Positions 33,566 to 43,470 of a stretch of 64,000 nt of DNA are shown here, piece by piece. The DNA is from Pyrodictium sp. (GTDB lineage: Archaea > Thermoproteota > Thermoprotei_A > Sulfolobales > Pyrodictiaceae): the NCBI GenBank assembly GCA_013540595.1, contig JABXKE010000002.1, forward strand, positions 992,050 through 1,056,049. Direction: 5' to 3'. The notes beneath the pieces were generated by a model. It was not told the origin of the DNA. It saw only the letters and a list, made by a program, of their open reading frames with translations, and searched no databases. The first letter of the stretch is position 1; the number at the start of each line of letters is the position of its first letter. A program made the position numbers and the translations under genes.

Positions 33566-34255
33566 ATGGGCTATGTTAGGTGGTTTGGGCACTCGGCTTT
33601 TGAGATCCTATTAGATGGTTATAGAGTCTTAGTTGATCCTTGGATTTCTAATCCTAAGTCTCCCATTAGTGTTAGTGAGTACAAGGAGCGTGTTGACTTA
33701 ATAATAGTTACACATGATCACGGTGACCATACAGGTGATGTTGTCGAATTAATGAAGCGTAATAAGGATGCAAGACTTGTTGCTGTCTATGAGCTAGCTA
33801 ATAGTCTCGCTGAGAAAATTGGGGATTCGAGCAGGGCTATAGGTGCTAACATTGGCGGGCCAGTAAAGATAGACGGTGTTGATCTCAAGGTTATGTTCTT
33901 CCCGGCAACACATAGTGCAACGTTTGGTGGGACACCAACAAGCGTACTGCTACAAGGCAAAGAGGCCAGCATATACCACGCCGGTGACACTGGGCTTACC
34001 GCTGAGATGCAACTCATAGGAGAGCTGTACACTGTTGACATAGCACTTCTACCAATAGGAGGCCACTTCACTATGGACTCCTACCAGGCAGCCAAGGCAG
34101 CGCAGCTTCTGCGAGCAAGGGTTGCTATACCAATGCACTATGATACATTCCCTGTGATCCAGGCTGATCCAAACGAGTTTGCTGAGTATGTTAAGAAGAT
34201 GAGTCCTGAGACTAAGGTAGTGATATTGAGGCCTGGTGAAAAGTATGAGTTCTAG
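33566..34255 (+). CDS. UPF0173-type metallo-beta-lactamase-fold hydrolase
   Basis: About 229 residues. MBL motifs: IIVTHDHGDHTGDVVEL (HxHxDH), PATHSATFGGTPTSVLL (His), YHAGDTGLTAEMQLIG (Asp) and AIPMHYDTFPVIQADP (terminal His). The opening VRWFGHSAFEI is diagnostic for the UPF0173 group. Two-metal hydrolase; substrate unknown. ATG 33566 with GAGAGGTGG upstream is preferred over a GTG at 33527. Monocistronic in appearance. Confidence 0.85.
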   Translation: MGYVRWFGHSAFEILLDGYRVLVDPWISNPKSPISVSEYKERVDLIIVTHDHGDHTGDVVELMKRNKDARLVAVYELANSLAEKIGDSSRAIGANIGGPVKIDGVDLKVMFFPATHSATFGGTPTSVLLQGKEASIYHAGDTGLTAEMQLIGELYTVDIALLPIGGHFTMDSYQAAKAAQLLRARVAIPMHYDTFPVIQADPNEFAEYVKKMSPETKVVILRPGEKYEF

Positions 34256-34458
34256 CACAGTACACTACTAGACTACGTCAGTTAACTTCTAACTTTTACT
34301 GGTACTTTCATGTAGTATTTTAAGGGTAACATAGTAGGATGTGTCTGCAAGTATCTTTTTCTTCAATGCCGACTTACACGATAGTAGTTTTTATTATGTC
34401 TACATAAAACGTTGTATTGTGGCTACCTCTGGGTTATGGGTTAAGAAGGGTTGATGCA

Positions 34459-35955
34459 ATGACTAATGAGCTATGGTTGTCAGAGTCAGAATACAAGCTT
34501 TTGAAAAGCCTGGCTGGCAGGATTCGTGCTGGAGTTAAGTATAGTGTTGAGGATCTTGCTAGGCTTGCTGGCATAGATAGAAGTAGTGTTGAAGCTATTA
34601 TCCGGCTACTTTCCTCTAAGGACATTGTAGTTGTTGAGGATTACGAGGAGACTACATACAGGGTGAGTAGTGAGGCTGAGAAGTATGTATCCGGCTTCTT
34701 CCCAGAGGAGAAGCTTGTCAAGCTCCTTGGAGAGTTTGGTAGACGTGCCAGCGTTGAGGTGTTGAAGGAGGTTCTTGGAGCTGAGTTGAATATAGCATTG
34801 TCTAATGCTTTGAGGAAGAGATGGGTAAAGGTTAGTGAGGGTGTTGTTGAGTTACTTGTGGATCCTAGTAGGGCTATTGCAGAAGAGCGGAAATACATTG
34901 AAGCACTTAAGAGAGGAGAGAAACTCAGTGAGGATGCATTACGCTTACTGCGTAGGAGGAAGCTTGTTGAACGTGTAAAGAAGCGTCTAACTTGGGTGAC
35001 CTTCAGGGTTGATCCAAGTGTTATTATTGAGAAAGCTGTGGTCGAGATTGGCGCACTTACTCGTGATATGCTTGTAAGCGGTGAGTGGCGGAGGTTCAAG
35101 CTACGAGAGTACGATATCACGGCTGAGCCTCCGCGCTTGAGGTTGGGTAGGCTCAATTTCTTCCTAGAATTCATAGAGCATATCCGGGACGTAATGAAGG
35201 AGCTTGGGTTTGTCGAGGTTGAAGCGCCGCCTATCGAGTTAGAGTTCTGGAACTATGACGTATTGTTCCAGCCACAGTACCACCCTGCCAGGAGGCCTAC
35301 AGATACTTTCTACCTTGAAAACCCCAAGGAGGGACTTCTGCAGGGAGAGCTTGTTCTACGAGTCAAGTCTGTCCATGAAGACGGTGCAGGGATAAGCGCT
35401 GGGTGGAACTACAAGTGGGATCAACGCATTGCTGCTAGGCTAATACTCCGAAGCCACACTACTGCTGTGTCAGCTCGCGTGCTTGCACAGAAGCCCAAGC
35501 CCCCCTTCCGGTTCTTCACGATTGGACGCGTGTATCGTGTTGAGAAAGTTGATGCAAAACATCTCCCCGAGTTCCACCAAGTCGACGGGATAGCATCAGA
35601 AGAGGGCGTGGATGTGAGATGGTTGATTGGTTTCCTCTCTGAGTTCCTTGAAAGGCTAGGGTTTAAAGAGTACAAGTTTCGCCCAGCCTACTTCCCCTTC
35701 ACTGAGCCAAGCATAGAGGGCTACGTAAAGGTCAAGGATGTGTGGATGGAGGTTCTTGGCGCTGGGCTTTTCCGTCCAGAAGTATTACACCCCATGGGTA
35801 TAGATTACCCGGTTGCTGCATGGGGTATGGGCATAGAGAGACTGGCCATGGCACTGTACGAGTTAACAGACATACGTATGCTCTATAGTGATGATACAAA
35901 GATTGTTGAATACATGCCTGTAAGGTGGTGGCTCTATGCCGGTCTTACGCTTTAA
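34459..35955 (+). CDS. pheS: Phenylalanyl-tRNA synthetase alpha subunit
   Basis: Class II catalytic subunit, 498 residues. The N-terminal winged-helix DNA-binding-like domains are typical of archaeal PheS (about 1-220). The catalytic core has motif 2 FRFFTIGRVYRVEKVDAKHLPEFHQVDG and motif 3 AWGMGIERLAMALYELTDIR. FWNYDVLFQPQYHPARRPTDTFYL matches the archaeal/eukaryotic enzyme. ATG 34459 with GGTTGAT upstream is preferred over TTG 34417. The 3' end overlaps pheT by 20 nt, so the heterotetramer subunits are translationally coupled. Confidence 0.95.
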   Translation: MTNELWLSESEYKLLKSLAGRIRAGVKYSVEDLARLAGIDRSSVEAIIRLLSSKDIVVVEDYEETTYRVSSEAEKYVSGFFPEEKLVKLLGEFGRRASVEVLKEVLGAELNIALSNALRKRWVKVSEGVVELLVDPSRAIAEERKYIEALKRGEKLSEDALRLLRRRKLVERVKKRLTWVTFRVDPSVIIEKAVVEIGALTRDMLVSGEWRRFKLREYDITAEPPRLRLGRLNFFLEFIEHIRDVMKELGFVEVEAPPIELEFWNYDVLFQPQYHPARRPTDTFYLENPKEGLLQGELVLRVKSVHEDGAGISAGWNYKWDQRIAARLILRSHTTAVSARVLAQKPKPPFRFFTIGRVYRVEKVDAKHLPEFHQVDGIASEEGVDVRWLIGFLSEFLERLGFKEYKFRPAYFPFTEPSIEGYVKVKDVWMEVLGAGLFRPEVLHPMGIDYPVAAWGMGIERLAMALYELTDIRMLYSDDTKIVEYMPVRWWLYAGLTL

Positions 35956-37612
35956 GCCAGGCCGCGTCGAAGAGGTAATAGGCCTCCCTCTAAACCGTGC
36001 TTTAGAACTCGTAGAGAAGCTTAAGATAGAGGCTGAAGTAAGAGAAGATGGCTATGTAGAGTTTGAGATAGAGGTTGATAGGCCAGACATGTACAGTCTT
36101 GAAGGTATTGCACGCCAGGCACGTGGCCTCCTCGGAGAAGAGACTGGTTCCCCACGTTATGAGATAATTAAGACTGACTACGTAATCGAAGTGGGCGAGG
36201 TGCCGTCGAGGCCATATATTGCTGGTGCTGTCGTGTGGGATGTTGACGTTGATGAAGACTTCTTGGAGGAGCTAATACAGTTCCAGGAAAAACTCAATGG
36301 GAGCATTGGTGGTGAAAGGGTTAGGGTCGCAATAGGCCTACATGACCTGGACAAGGTTCCCTCTAGTAAGCTCACCTACGATCTTGAAGACATAGACAAA
36401 GTCGTCTTTGTTCCGCTTGGCGGCACAAGGGAGATGAGTCTTCGAGAAGTACTGCAAGAGACTGAGCAGGGCAAAAAGTATGGGCGAATATCCTTACATG
36501 GTAATAGGCACCCGGTCATAAGAGCAGGCGGAAAAGTCATTAGTGTTCCGCCCGTCATTAATGCTGAGTTGACCCGCATAGAGCCAGGCACAAGAAGCCT
36601 ATTCATAGACGTTACTGGAACCGAACTAAAGCCCGTCATTGACGTATTGTCAATTCTAGCAGCAAACCTTGCTGAGAGAAGCAGATCGAAAAGGATTGGC
36701 CTTGTCACAGTTAGAGCTCCATGGGGCTCATTGGAGGAGCCCAGGCTTGAGCCTACACGCATGACTATCAAGGTAGGTGATATACAGAGAGTTCTTGGAC
36801 TAGAACTAAATGATCAAGACATTGCCCACTACTTAGAACGCATGCGCTTTAGTGCTCGTCCTCTAGGAGATGGTAGAATAGAAGTTATTGTGCCACGCTA
36901 TCGTATTGACATACTCCACCCAGTTGACATCGCAGAAGAGGTACTTCTCAGTATAGGCTTAGAAAACATTGCCCCACGACGCCCTAAGCTCATGCTGAGA
37001 GGAAGACTGCTCCATATACGGTACTGGGAGCGGGAGGCCAGAAAGATACTAGCAGGTCTAGGCTTTGTCGAGGTTGCAACCTATACTCTGGTACCTTGCG
37101 ACTATGCTACTCTTGCAGGGATTGATGAAGGTTCTGTGGTGAAGATAGCTAATCCCATTGGTGTGGAGAGTGGCTGTGTTAGGATGTCATTAATGCCTGG
37201 GCTTCTTAGACTAGCCTCACTTAACCAACACAATGTCCCATTGAGAATATTCGAGGTAGGCGAAGTATACCTTGTATCTGATAGCTCAACCCAGGATGTT
37301 CCCGTGATTGCAAGGAAGAGGCTTGGTATACTAGTAATGGGGGGCAAAGCTGGGTATGAAGACATACAAGCAGTAGTTTACACGCTTATACGCATGTTAG
37401 GCGACGAGATACTCGTTGTTGAGAAATATTCTCATCCAATACTTATCAAGGGGCGTACTGCTCTAGTAAAGACGAAGAAGGGATGTACTATAGTTCTTGG
37501 AGAAGTTAAGCCAGAAACCTTAGAAGAGCTTGACATGGAGTACCCTGTGGCCATCGCCGAAATAGACTATACTGGCCTCATAGAAGACCATAAAGTTATG
37601 CCCCGCCCCTAA
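35936..37612 (+). CDS. pheT: Phenylalanyl-tRNA synthetase beta subunit
   Basis: 558 residues, the archaeal/eukaryotic-length beta chain, without the bacterial tRNA-binding (EMAP) and FDX-ACB domains. EIEVDRPDMYSLEGIARQARG is the B1/B5-like opening. B3/B4 editing segments include RAGGKVISVPPVINAELTRIE and FIDVTGTE. The C-terminal part is the catalytic-like core (LMPGLLRLASLNQH, RIFEVGEVYLV). It starts within the last codons of pheS. The coding end contributes one arm (37600-37607) to an 8-bp inverted repeat downstream. Confidence 0.95.
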   Translation: MPVLRFKPGRVEEVIGLPLNRALELVEKLKIEAEVREDGYVEFEIEVDRPDMYSLEGIARQARGLLGEETGSPRYEIIKTDYVIEVGEVPSRPYIAGAVVWDVDVDEDFLEELIQFQEKLNGSIGGERVRVAIGLHDLDKVPSSKLTYDLEDIDKVVFVPLGGTREMSLREVLQETEQGKKYGRISLHGNRHPVIRAGGKVISVPPVINAELTRIEPGTRSLFIDVTGTELKPVIDVLSILAANLAERSRSKRIGLVTVRAPWGSLEEPRLEPTRMTIKVGDIQRVLGLELNDQDIAHYLERMRFSARPLGDGRIEVIVPRYRIDILHPVDIAEEVLLSIGLENIAPRRPKLMLRGRLLHIRYWEREARKILAGLGFVEVATYTLVPCDYATLAGIDEGSVVKIANPIGVESGCVRMSLMPGLLRLASLNQHNVPLRIFEVGEVYLVSDSSTQDVPVIARKRLGILVMGGKAGYEDIQAVVYTLIRMLGDEILVVEKYSHPILIKGRTALVKTKKGCTIVLGEVKPETLEELDMEYPVAIAEIDYTGLIEDHKVMPRP

Positions 37613-37669
37613 CACCCATGGTTCATCGACCCCTTTATAGGGGACTCCCCGGGCTCCTCAAGGCGGGGC
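37600..37669 (+). terminator. Nested hairpins at the end of pheT
   Basis: GCCCCGCC (37600-37607, overlapping the last codons) pairs perfectly with GGCGGGGC (37662-37669). Inside lies CCCCT-TTAT-AGGGG (37630-37643). An alternative arm CCCCG (37647-37651) competes for CGGGG (37664-37668). Probably a transcript-end or processing structure; no T-run directly follows. Confidence 0.4.
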
Positions 37670-37717
37670 ACCCATACAGAATAATGAGTTTAAGTGTGCC
37701 AGCGTATATTTTTGTCC

Positions 37718-37802
37718 TGGCTAAACGTGTAGCTCTTTTGGTGTTTTAGCCAAAATAGGTATTTGATGTAGTGACAATGAATCAACAATTACCAGTAATT
37801 GT
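37718..37802. promoter_or_regulatory. Two dyads in the tyrS upstream region
   Basis: TGGCTAAA (37718-37725) / TTTAGCCA (37745-37752), and a tighter palindrome ACAATTAC-CA-GTAATTGT (37785-37802) ending 12 nt before the tyrS GTG, overlapping the expected transcript start or leader. An operator or leader hairpin is inferred. Confidence 0.35.
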
Positions 37803-37814
37803 GGGTGGTGGGAA

Positions 37815-38903
37815 GTGGATGTTGAAGAGAGAATGAGACTCATAACGAGGAATGTGGTAGAAATTGTTACGATTGAGGAGTTAAGAAGGAAGCTTGAGAG
37901 TGGAGAGAAGCTAAAAGGCTACTTAGGATTTGAGCCTAGCGGACTCTTCCACATAGGCTGGCTCATCTGGGCCTTCAAGGTTAGGGACTTAGTTGAAGCT
38001 GGAGTAGAGTTCTACTTGTTGGCTGCAACGTGGCATGCGTGGATCAATGACAAGTTTGGCGGTAACATGGATCTCATTAGGAAAGCAGCGAGGCATGTCC
38101 TCCACGTGCTTGACGCGATAGGCGTTGACACGTCCAAGATAAAGGTTGTGGATGCTGAAGACATGGTCTCCGATAAGGAGTACTGGTCTATCCTTCTCCG
38201 CGTTGCTAAGGCAAATAGTCTTGCTAGGATAAAGAGAGCACTAACAATAATGGGTAGACGGGCTGAGGAGGGTGAGCTGGACTTCTCTAAGCTAATATAC
38301 CCAGCCATGCAGGTCACAGACATATTCTACTTAGACCTAGACATAGCGTTAGGAGGCATGGATCAACGTAAAGCTCACATGCTGGCAAGGGATACAGCTG
38401 AAAAGCTTGGCATGAAGAAAGTCATAGCACTTCATACACCTCTCCTCACGAGTCTTCAGGGAGCGAGTAGGATGAGCCCAGAATCTGTTGACGAGGAGAC
38501 TATGGCAGTAGAACTTAAGATGAGTAAATCAAAGCCCGAAACAGCTGTATTCGTGTTTGACTCACCTAAAGAGGTTGAGAAGAAGATAATGAAGGCTTAC
38601 TGCCCAATGAGGGATATCCGTCTTAACCCAGTAATAGAGATAAACAAGTATATACTATTTGCTCAGCCAAGCTTTAAGCTAGTGATAGAGCGCCCAGAAA
38701 AATATGGAGGCACCATAGTTGTTGAGAGCTATGAGGAACTTGAGAAGTTGTATAGGGAGGGTAAGATACACCCACTAGACTTGAAGAAGGCAACAGCTAA
38801 GGCTCTAAATGAACTATTAGACCCTATAAGAAAGTACTTTGAGACGAATAGGGATGCGAGAGAAATACTAGAAGAGCTAAAAAAGGCTAAAGTGACTAGA
38901 TAA
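37815..38903 (+). CDS. tyrS: Tyrosyl-tRNA synthetase
   Basis: Class I synthetase of archaeal/eukaryotic type, 362 residues. GYLGFEPSGLFHIGWLIWAF holds the HIGH-equivalent; YPAMQVTDIFYLDLDIALGGMDQRK is the tyrosine and ATP pocket; ELKMSKSKPETAVFV is KMSKS. There is no C-terminal S4 domain, as expected for Archaea. GTG start behind GGGTGGTGG. It lies 200 nt after pheT but has its own upstream region with two dyads. Confidence 0.95.
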   Translation: MDVEERMRLITRNVVEIVTIEELRRKLESGEKLKGYLGFEPSGLFHIGWLIWAFKVRDLVEAGVEFYLLAATWHAWINDKFGGNMDLIRKAARHVLHVLDAIGVDTSKIKVVDAEDMVSDKEYWSILLRVAKANSLARIKRALTIMGRRAEEGELDFSKLIYPAMQVTDIFYLDLDIALGGMDQRKAHMLARDTAEKLGMKKVIALHTPLLTSLQGASRMSPESVDEETMAVELKMSKSKPETAVFVFDSPKEVEKKIMKAYCPMRDIRLNPVIEINKYILFAQPSFKLVIERPEKYGGTIVVESYEELEKLYREGKIHPLDLKKATAKALNELLDPIRKYFETNRDAREILEELKKAKVTR

Positions 38904-39183
38904 CGTATATGGTTGCTGACACAATAAAAACCATAGATACGGGTTTGGGGTATCAATAATAGAGTACTTGAATCCAAGAAGAGAGGGAGCTGCACGCGGT
39001 AGAGGAAATGAGATGATCGGAAATGGTGGGCATTGCAAGACTGCACTCCAACTCGGGTAAATGTGTATATGCTCTACTCGGGCCGTACTACTTGTATGCA
39101 AAAATCTTGTTTGATAGTTTTGGTAGTATTGTGAATACCGCTTACAGTTACTCTGCTCTAGATAGAACAGGATAAGGGTGATA

Positions 39184-40488
39184 ATGACCGTGAAGTACCT
39201 CATAAAGGCAAAGATAACTGTTGAGGGGCTAGTCAATAAACATGATATAATTGGCGCTATATTTGGTCAAACAGAGAACCTTTTTGGTGAGGATTTCGAC
39301 CTACGAGAACTCCAAGAGAGAGGTCGTCTTGGGAGAGTACAAGTAGAAGTGAGGCATCAAGGCACTAAGACTTATGGTGAGATTACTGTCCCATCAAATC
39401 TTGATAGAGTGGAAACAGCTCTTGTGGCAGCAATGATAGAGACTGTAGAAAAGGTGGGGCCCTATCCTGCTAAGATACAAGTCTATGACATCATAGATGT
39501 TAGAGCAGAGAAAATCAAAAAGATCATTGAGCGTGCCAAGGAAATATTGCGTATATGGAGTCTTGAGAAGACACCAGACCTACGAGAAGTGCTTAGGGAG
39601 ATTGGTGAGGCTGTCAAGAGAGGTGAAGTGATAAGCTATGGTCCTGAAGGCCTGCCAGCTGGGCCAGAAGTGGATAAAAGCGATGAGATAATAATAGTTG
39701 AGGGTAGAGCTGACGTAATAAACTTGCTCAGGTACGGATACAAGAATGTAATAGCTCTAGAAGGTGCACGAGGAAAAATACCTGAAACCATCATAAAACT
39801 TGCAAAGTCAAAGAAAGCCATAGCGTTTGTTGACGGGGATCATGGCGGGGACTTGATACTCTGGGAGTTACTCAGGGTTGCTGACATAGATTACGTTGCA
39901 CGTGCGCCACCAGGCAAGGAAGTCGAGGAGCTTACAGGCAAGGAGATTGCTAGAGCCCTCAGAAACCTCGTCCCAGCAAAAGAGTACCTTGAGATACTTG
40001 AGCGCAAGATGAAAGGTGTCAAACGCGAGATCGAGCAAGCTAAGCCGCTAAAGCCTATTGAAGAAGTAAAAGAGAAAATGAAAGATGAAGCTGAACTGAA
40101 GGCTGAGGAGGTAGTTAGGCCAGTCGAAAAAGAGAGACCACAACAAAAGCCCATGCTTGTTACGCCACAAGTAGAGGTAGAAAGCATAGAGATTCCATCA
40201 AGGGTACTAGAAGAGATTAAACAGCTTAGTGGTACACTTGAAGCCATAATATATGACCAGGAATGGAACCCTGTGCAGAAGACTAGCGTGCGTGAACTCT
40301 ATGACGTACTTGAAAAGATCGAGCCTGGAAAGATATACGCAATAGTGTATGACGGCATCGTCACGCAGAGAATACTTGATCTTGCATCAATGAAAGGTGT
40401 AAAAGTCATAATATCTAATAGGCTGGGCTCCATAGAGAAAAGACCGCAAGGCATAAGCATATTAACATTCAGCGACATACTCTCTTGA
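39184..40488 (+). CDS. dnaG: DnaG-type primase / exosome subunit
   Basis: Archaeal DnaG, about 434 residues. Conserved N-terminus (KYLIKAKITVEGLVNKHDIIGAIFGQTENLFGE), then a Toprim domain with SDEIIIVEGRADVINLLRYGYKN (catalytic Glu) and AIAFVDGDHGGDLI (DxD). A charged linker (residues about 290-320) precedes a conserved C-terminal domain. In Archaea this protein associates with the Csl4-exosome and its primase role is debated. No zinc-finger domain, as usual. ATG 39184; a GTG two codons upstream is also possible. Confidence 0.93.
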   Translation: MTVKYLIKAKITVEGLVNKHDIIGAIFGQTENLFGEDFDLRELQERGRLGRVQVEVRHQGTKTYGEITVPSNLDRVETALVAAMIETVEKVGPYPAKIQVYDIIDVRAEKIKKIIERAKEILRIWSLEKTPDLREVLREIGEAVKRGEVISYGPEGLPAGPEVDKSDEIIIVEGRADVINLLRYGYKNVIALEGARGKIPETIIKLAKSKKAIAFVDGDHGGDLILWELLRVADIDYVARAPPGKEVEELTGKEIARALRNLVPAKEYLEILERKMKGVKREIEQAKPLKPIEEVKEKMKDEAELKAEEVVRPVEKERPQQKPMLVTPQVEVESIEIPSRVLEEIKQLSGTLEAIIYDQEWNPVQKTSVRELYDVLEKIEPGKIYAIVYDGIVTQRILDLASMKGVKVIISNRLGSIEKRPQGISILTFSDILS

Positions 40489-40540
40489 GGATGTCACAAG
40501 GGTTTTCTCACAACCTTTTCTTTGCACTCCTTCTTGTACA

Positions 40541-41068
40541 TCAAATTGTTATGTTTGGTATTAGCAACAATAGCGATAGTATTGAAACAATCGCTGTGAT
40601 GATCTTTGCCTTCTTCTCATCCCTAGTATAGTGTTCAACTATACTGCTAACCATTTGTGCTCCATCAGTTATAAACAGAGGCGCAGCATTTATTATTGCA
40701 AGACTAAAGTTTATTATAACAGCATAAGTCATTATTATTGAGAAGTGGAGCGCCATATTTGGTGGTAGTAACTCAACGAATCCCGCTGGTATGTCGAACA
40801 TGTATATTCCTATACGTTCATACTTTTCTAGATCACTTGTATTCACTGGCGCAGATTTTTTCACAACAGTTATCTCTTCTCCCTCTGGCGAGACCATTTT
40901 TACGACTAGTGTCACATATGCAAGGCTATTATTGTGTTCTTTCTTAACCTCAAGCAAGTATCTTGTAAGCTCTGGAACGCCCCTAAGCTCAGTCCCATTT
41001 ACTAAGAAGTACTTAACTACAGTTCCTGGCCTTAGCCCGGCTTCATAAGCAAAAGAGTCAGGAGCCAC
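40541..41068 (-). CDS. C-terminal half of a site-2 protease (truncated)
   Basis: 175 residues. The first part is a PDZ domain (SFAYEAGLRPGTVVKYFLVNG). Two membrane helices follow, with NFSLAIINAAPLFITDGAQMV, the LDG-type motif that carries the third zinc ligand of S2P intramembrane proteases. The N-terminal helices with HExxH are absent; immediately upstream is rpoK, which this frame overlaps by 37 nt. A TGA lies seven codons before the GTG, so no hidden extension exists here. It is either a remnant or a separately used PDZ/membrane protein. Confidence 0.65.
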   Translation of the reverse strand: MAPDSFAYEAGLRPGTVVKYFLVNGTELRGVPELTRYLLEVKKEHNNSLAYVTLVVKMVSPEGEEITVVKKSAPVNTSDLEKYERIGIYMFDIPAGFVELLPPNMALHFSIIMTYAVIINFSLAIINAAPLFITDGAQMVSSIVEHYTRDEKKAKIITAIVSILSLLLLIPNITI

Positions 41069-41379
41069 ATCCTTGGCCTCATCTTGTCAAGCTTGATAAG
41101 CCATTCTACAGGTATGGCTTGTATATCGCCTGCACGCGTATACCTAATTATTGTCATTGGCAGAATGCCTCTTTCAAGCTCGAGCTTAGCTATTAGTACT
41201 GGCGACTCTTTCGCATAGTCTGGGAGTTCATCAGGGTTTAAGAGTATTGGCGCCCCTAGACTTATTTGAAGCGCTCTTGCGCCTATTACTCGTGCTCTCT
41301 CAAAGCGTGTCAGCCATGGCGGGCCAATCCTTATCTTCTTCTCCAACTCCTCAATGTCTTTCTCTGTTCCACCAGCCAA
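41032..41379 (-). CDS. rpoK: RNA polymerase subunit Rpo6 (K)
   Basis: 115 residues, homologous to eukaryotic Rpb6 and bacterial omega; stabilises assembly of the largest subunit. PPWLTRFERARVIGARALQISLGAPIL is the family core, then LIAKLELERGILPMTIIR and AIPVEWLIKL. The last dozen residues (MWLLTLLLMKPG) extend past the usual end and are encoded in the overlap with the S2P fragment. The promoter is probably the TTTTTAAGTAC element near 41430. Confidence 0.9.
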   Translation of the reverse strand: MAGGTEKDIEELEKKIRIGPPWLTRFERARVIGARALQISLGAPILLNPDELPDYAKESPVLIAKLELERGILPMTIIRYTRAGDIQAIPVEWLIKLDKMRPRMWLLTLLLMKPG

Positions 41380-41570
41380 TGCACAACACCTAAAGGCTTA
41401 GTGCACGCTTTTTGTAGATAGAGACGAGTACTTAAAAACTCTAATTCTATGACAGATATCCGAGAATAAGATAGATGATGTTTAAAAGTCCTTAACGTTT
41501 TAATATATTTAAAAACGTGCTTGGTTTAACTTAACTTACTTAGAGCAGTCAATTAGTTAAAATCCTAGGG

Positions 41571-43244
41571 TTACTCTTCCTCCTTCTTGCCCTTCTTGCC
41601 TTTCTCCTCGGTCTTAGGTGATGCTGCTATGACGTCGTCGATCTTGAGTATTGTTGTTGCTGCCTCGGTTGCGCTCTTTAGTACTTGCTCCTTCACTAGT
41701 ATAGGCTCGATCACATTGTGGTCAAGAATGTTCTCCTTGACCTTGCTCTCAATAGCGTCAATGCCAGCATACACCTTGCCTTCAGCGTGTAGCTTTCTTA
41801 GATCCATTAGTGTCTGCAGTGCGTCAAGGCCACTACTCTCTGCTAATATCATTGGTATCTCTTCTAGAGCTTCAGCGTAAGCCTCTACTGCTAGTTGCTC
41901 CTTCCCTCCAAGGCTTTCGGCATACTTTCTTAGCCTCATAGCTAGCTCTACTTCTACAGCGCCGCCACCAGGCACAATCATTGGGCGGCGCAGCACGTTT
42001 CTTAGTACGTGTAGTGCGTCGTTGAGGCTTCTCTCAGCCTCGTCGAGAACCATGTCGTTTGCGCCGCGTAGTAGTATTGTTACTGCTCTTGGGTTTGGAC
42101 AGCCCTCAATGAATACCATCTTGTCGTTTCCGACTTTCCTCTCTTCTACTAGCTTCGCAAAGCCGAGGTCGTCGGGTGTTAGGTCGCGTATACTGCTCAC
42201 AATCTTACCGCCAGTAGCATACTCAAGCTTCTCGAGGTCGCTTCTCTTTACTCTTCTTACTGCTAGTATTCCTTTCTTTGCTAGGAAGTGCTGTGCAACT
42301 TCATCAATACCCTTCTGAGTAATCACTACAATACCAGCATTCTTACCAGGCTCAAACCCCTCACGCTTCATTCTCTCTACTGCTATGTTGTAAATCCTCT
42401 CAACCATGTCCTTTAGGATCTTAGCTTCCTCGTCAAGGAAGGCCTTTATCTGCTCTGGTGATGTTATGTTTATCTTTGCTGTTATCTCTGGCTTTTCTAC
42501 TTCTAGTGGGGCGTCGAGGAGTACTATGAAGGCATTCTCAACCCTCTTAGGCATGCCAGGATGCACAACCTCCTTATCAAGAACAATACCGTCAACTAGC
42601 TGGCTGTCAAGTAGGCTGCCACCCTTCTTCTTCTCTATCTTGATTCTGTCAACTCTCACCTCGTATGTGCCATCGGGCCTTGGCTCAGCTACACGGAGCA
42701 CAGCCTCTACAGCCATCTCAGTAAGTTTCTCCATTGTTGCGCCGCTACCAACGTACTTGCTTATTAGGCTTGTTGAGGCTATCTTCTTCAGTAGTGTGCG
42801 GTCGTTAATATCTACTTTTACGCCAATCTTTTGTAGTTCTTGTAGTGCAAAGTCGAGGGCCTTCTTGTAGCCTTCAATAATTGTTGTTGGGTGTATATTC
42901 TCGTCTAGTAGTGACTCAGCTTTGTCTAGCAACATTCCTGCAAGTACCACAGCACTTGTTGTGCCGTCACCAACCTCAGCGTCCTGAGCCTTAGCCACTT
43001 CAACAAGTAGCTTTGCTGCTGGGTGCTGGATCTCCATCTCTTTTAGTATTGTTGCACCGTCATTGGTTATTGTGACATCACCAAAAGCGTCTACGAGCAT
43101 TTTGTCGAGTCCACGTGGGCCTAGGCTGCTCTTGAGTACTTCAGCTAGAACCTTTGCTGCAAGAATGTTGTTTCTTAAAGCTTCTCTGCCATACACACGC
43201 TGTGTGCCTTCCTTGAGGATTAGTACTGGTACACTAAGCGCCAA
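41571..43244 (-). CDS. thsA: Thermosome (group II chaperonin) subunit
   Basis: ATP-driven protein-folding ring, 557 residues. [33 protein letters not shown] and [21 protein letters not shown] are the nucleotide motifs. The apical domain with helical lid lies around 200-370; [14 protein letters not shown] and [16 protein letters not shown] complete the equatorial domain. Lys/Glu-rich tail ([14 protein letters not shown]). TTG 43244 after GAGGTGAT (4-5 nt) gives the family N-terminus [15 protein letters not shown]; a longer reading from 43295 is unlikely. The alpha or beta paralogue cannot be told by eye. Confidence 0.95.
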   Translation of the reverse strand: MALSVPVLILKEGTQRVYGREALRNNILAAKVLAEVLKSSLGPRGLDKMLVDAFGDVTITNDGATILKEMEIQHPAAKLLVEVAKAQDAEVGDGTTSAVVLAGMLLDKAESLLDENIHPTTIIEGYKKALDFALQELQKIGVKVDINDRTLLKKIASTSLISKYVGSGATMEKLTEMAVEAVLRVAEPRPDGTYEVRVDRIKIEKKKGGSLLDSQLVDGIVLDKEVVHPGMPKRVENAFIVLLDAPLEVEKPEITAKINITSPEQIKAFLDEEAKILKDMVERIYNIAVERMKREGFEPGKNAGIVVITQKGIDEVAQHFLAKKGILAVRRVKRSDLEKLEYATGGKIVSSIRDLTPDDLGFAKLVEERKVGNDKMVFIEGCPNPRAVTILLRGANDMVLDEAERSLNDALHVLRNVLRRPMIVPGGGAVEVELAMRLRKYAESLGGKEQLAVEAYAEALEEIPMILAESSGLDALQTLMDLRKLHAEGKVYAGIDAIESKVKENILDHNVIEPILVKEQVLKSATEAATTILKIDDVIAASPKTEEKGKKGKKEEE

Positions 43245-43308
43245 GTGTATCACCTCGTTCTTCTCTACATCTTCTCCATATCCATGTACCCCCACTCAGA
43301 GGCGCTTC

Positions 43309-43320
43309 TATATAAGCTTA
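43309..43320 (-). promoter_or_regulatory. TATA box of the thermosome gene
   Basis: On the minus strand TAAGCTTATATAG contains a good archaeal TATA box (complement CTATATAAGCTT at 43309-43320), about 70 nt upstream of the TTG. That implies a leader of roughly 40 nt carrying GAGGTGAT. Confidence 0.5.
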
Positions 43321-43470
43321 ACGCTCTATCAGTTTAAGGAGTAATAATAATGAATAATGAGAGATTACTTATAGGAACAGCTTGGACTAGCATAGGTGGG
43401 CGGAGGGGTTCAAAGCCATCAAATTATGTTGCTACGTTGGGCTCATCTCTCTTTGTGTGTATCTAAAATA

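Noticed and set aside
40541-41068. Complete site-2 protease
   Set aside because: An in-frame TGA lies seven codons upstream and rpoK occupies the DNA where the HExxH half should be.
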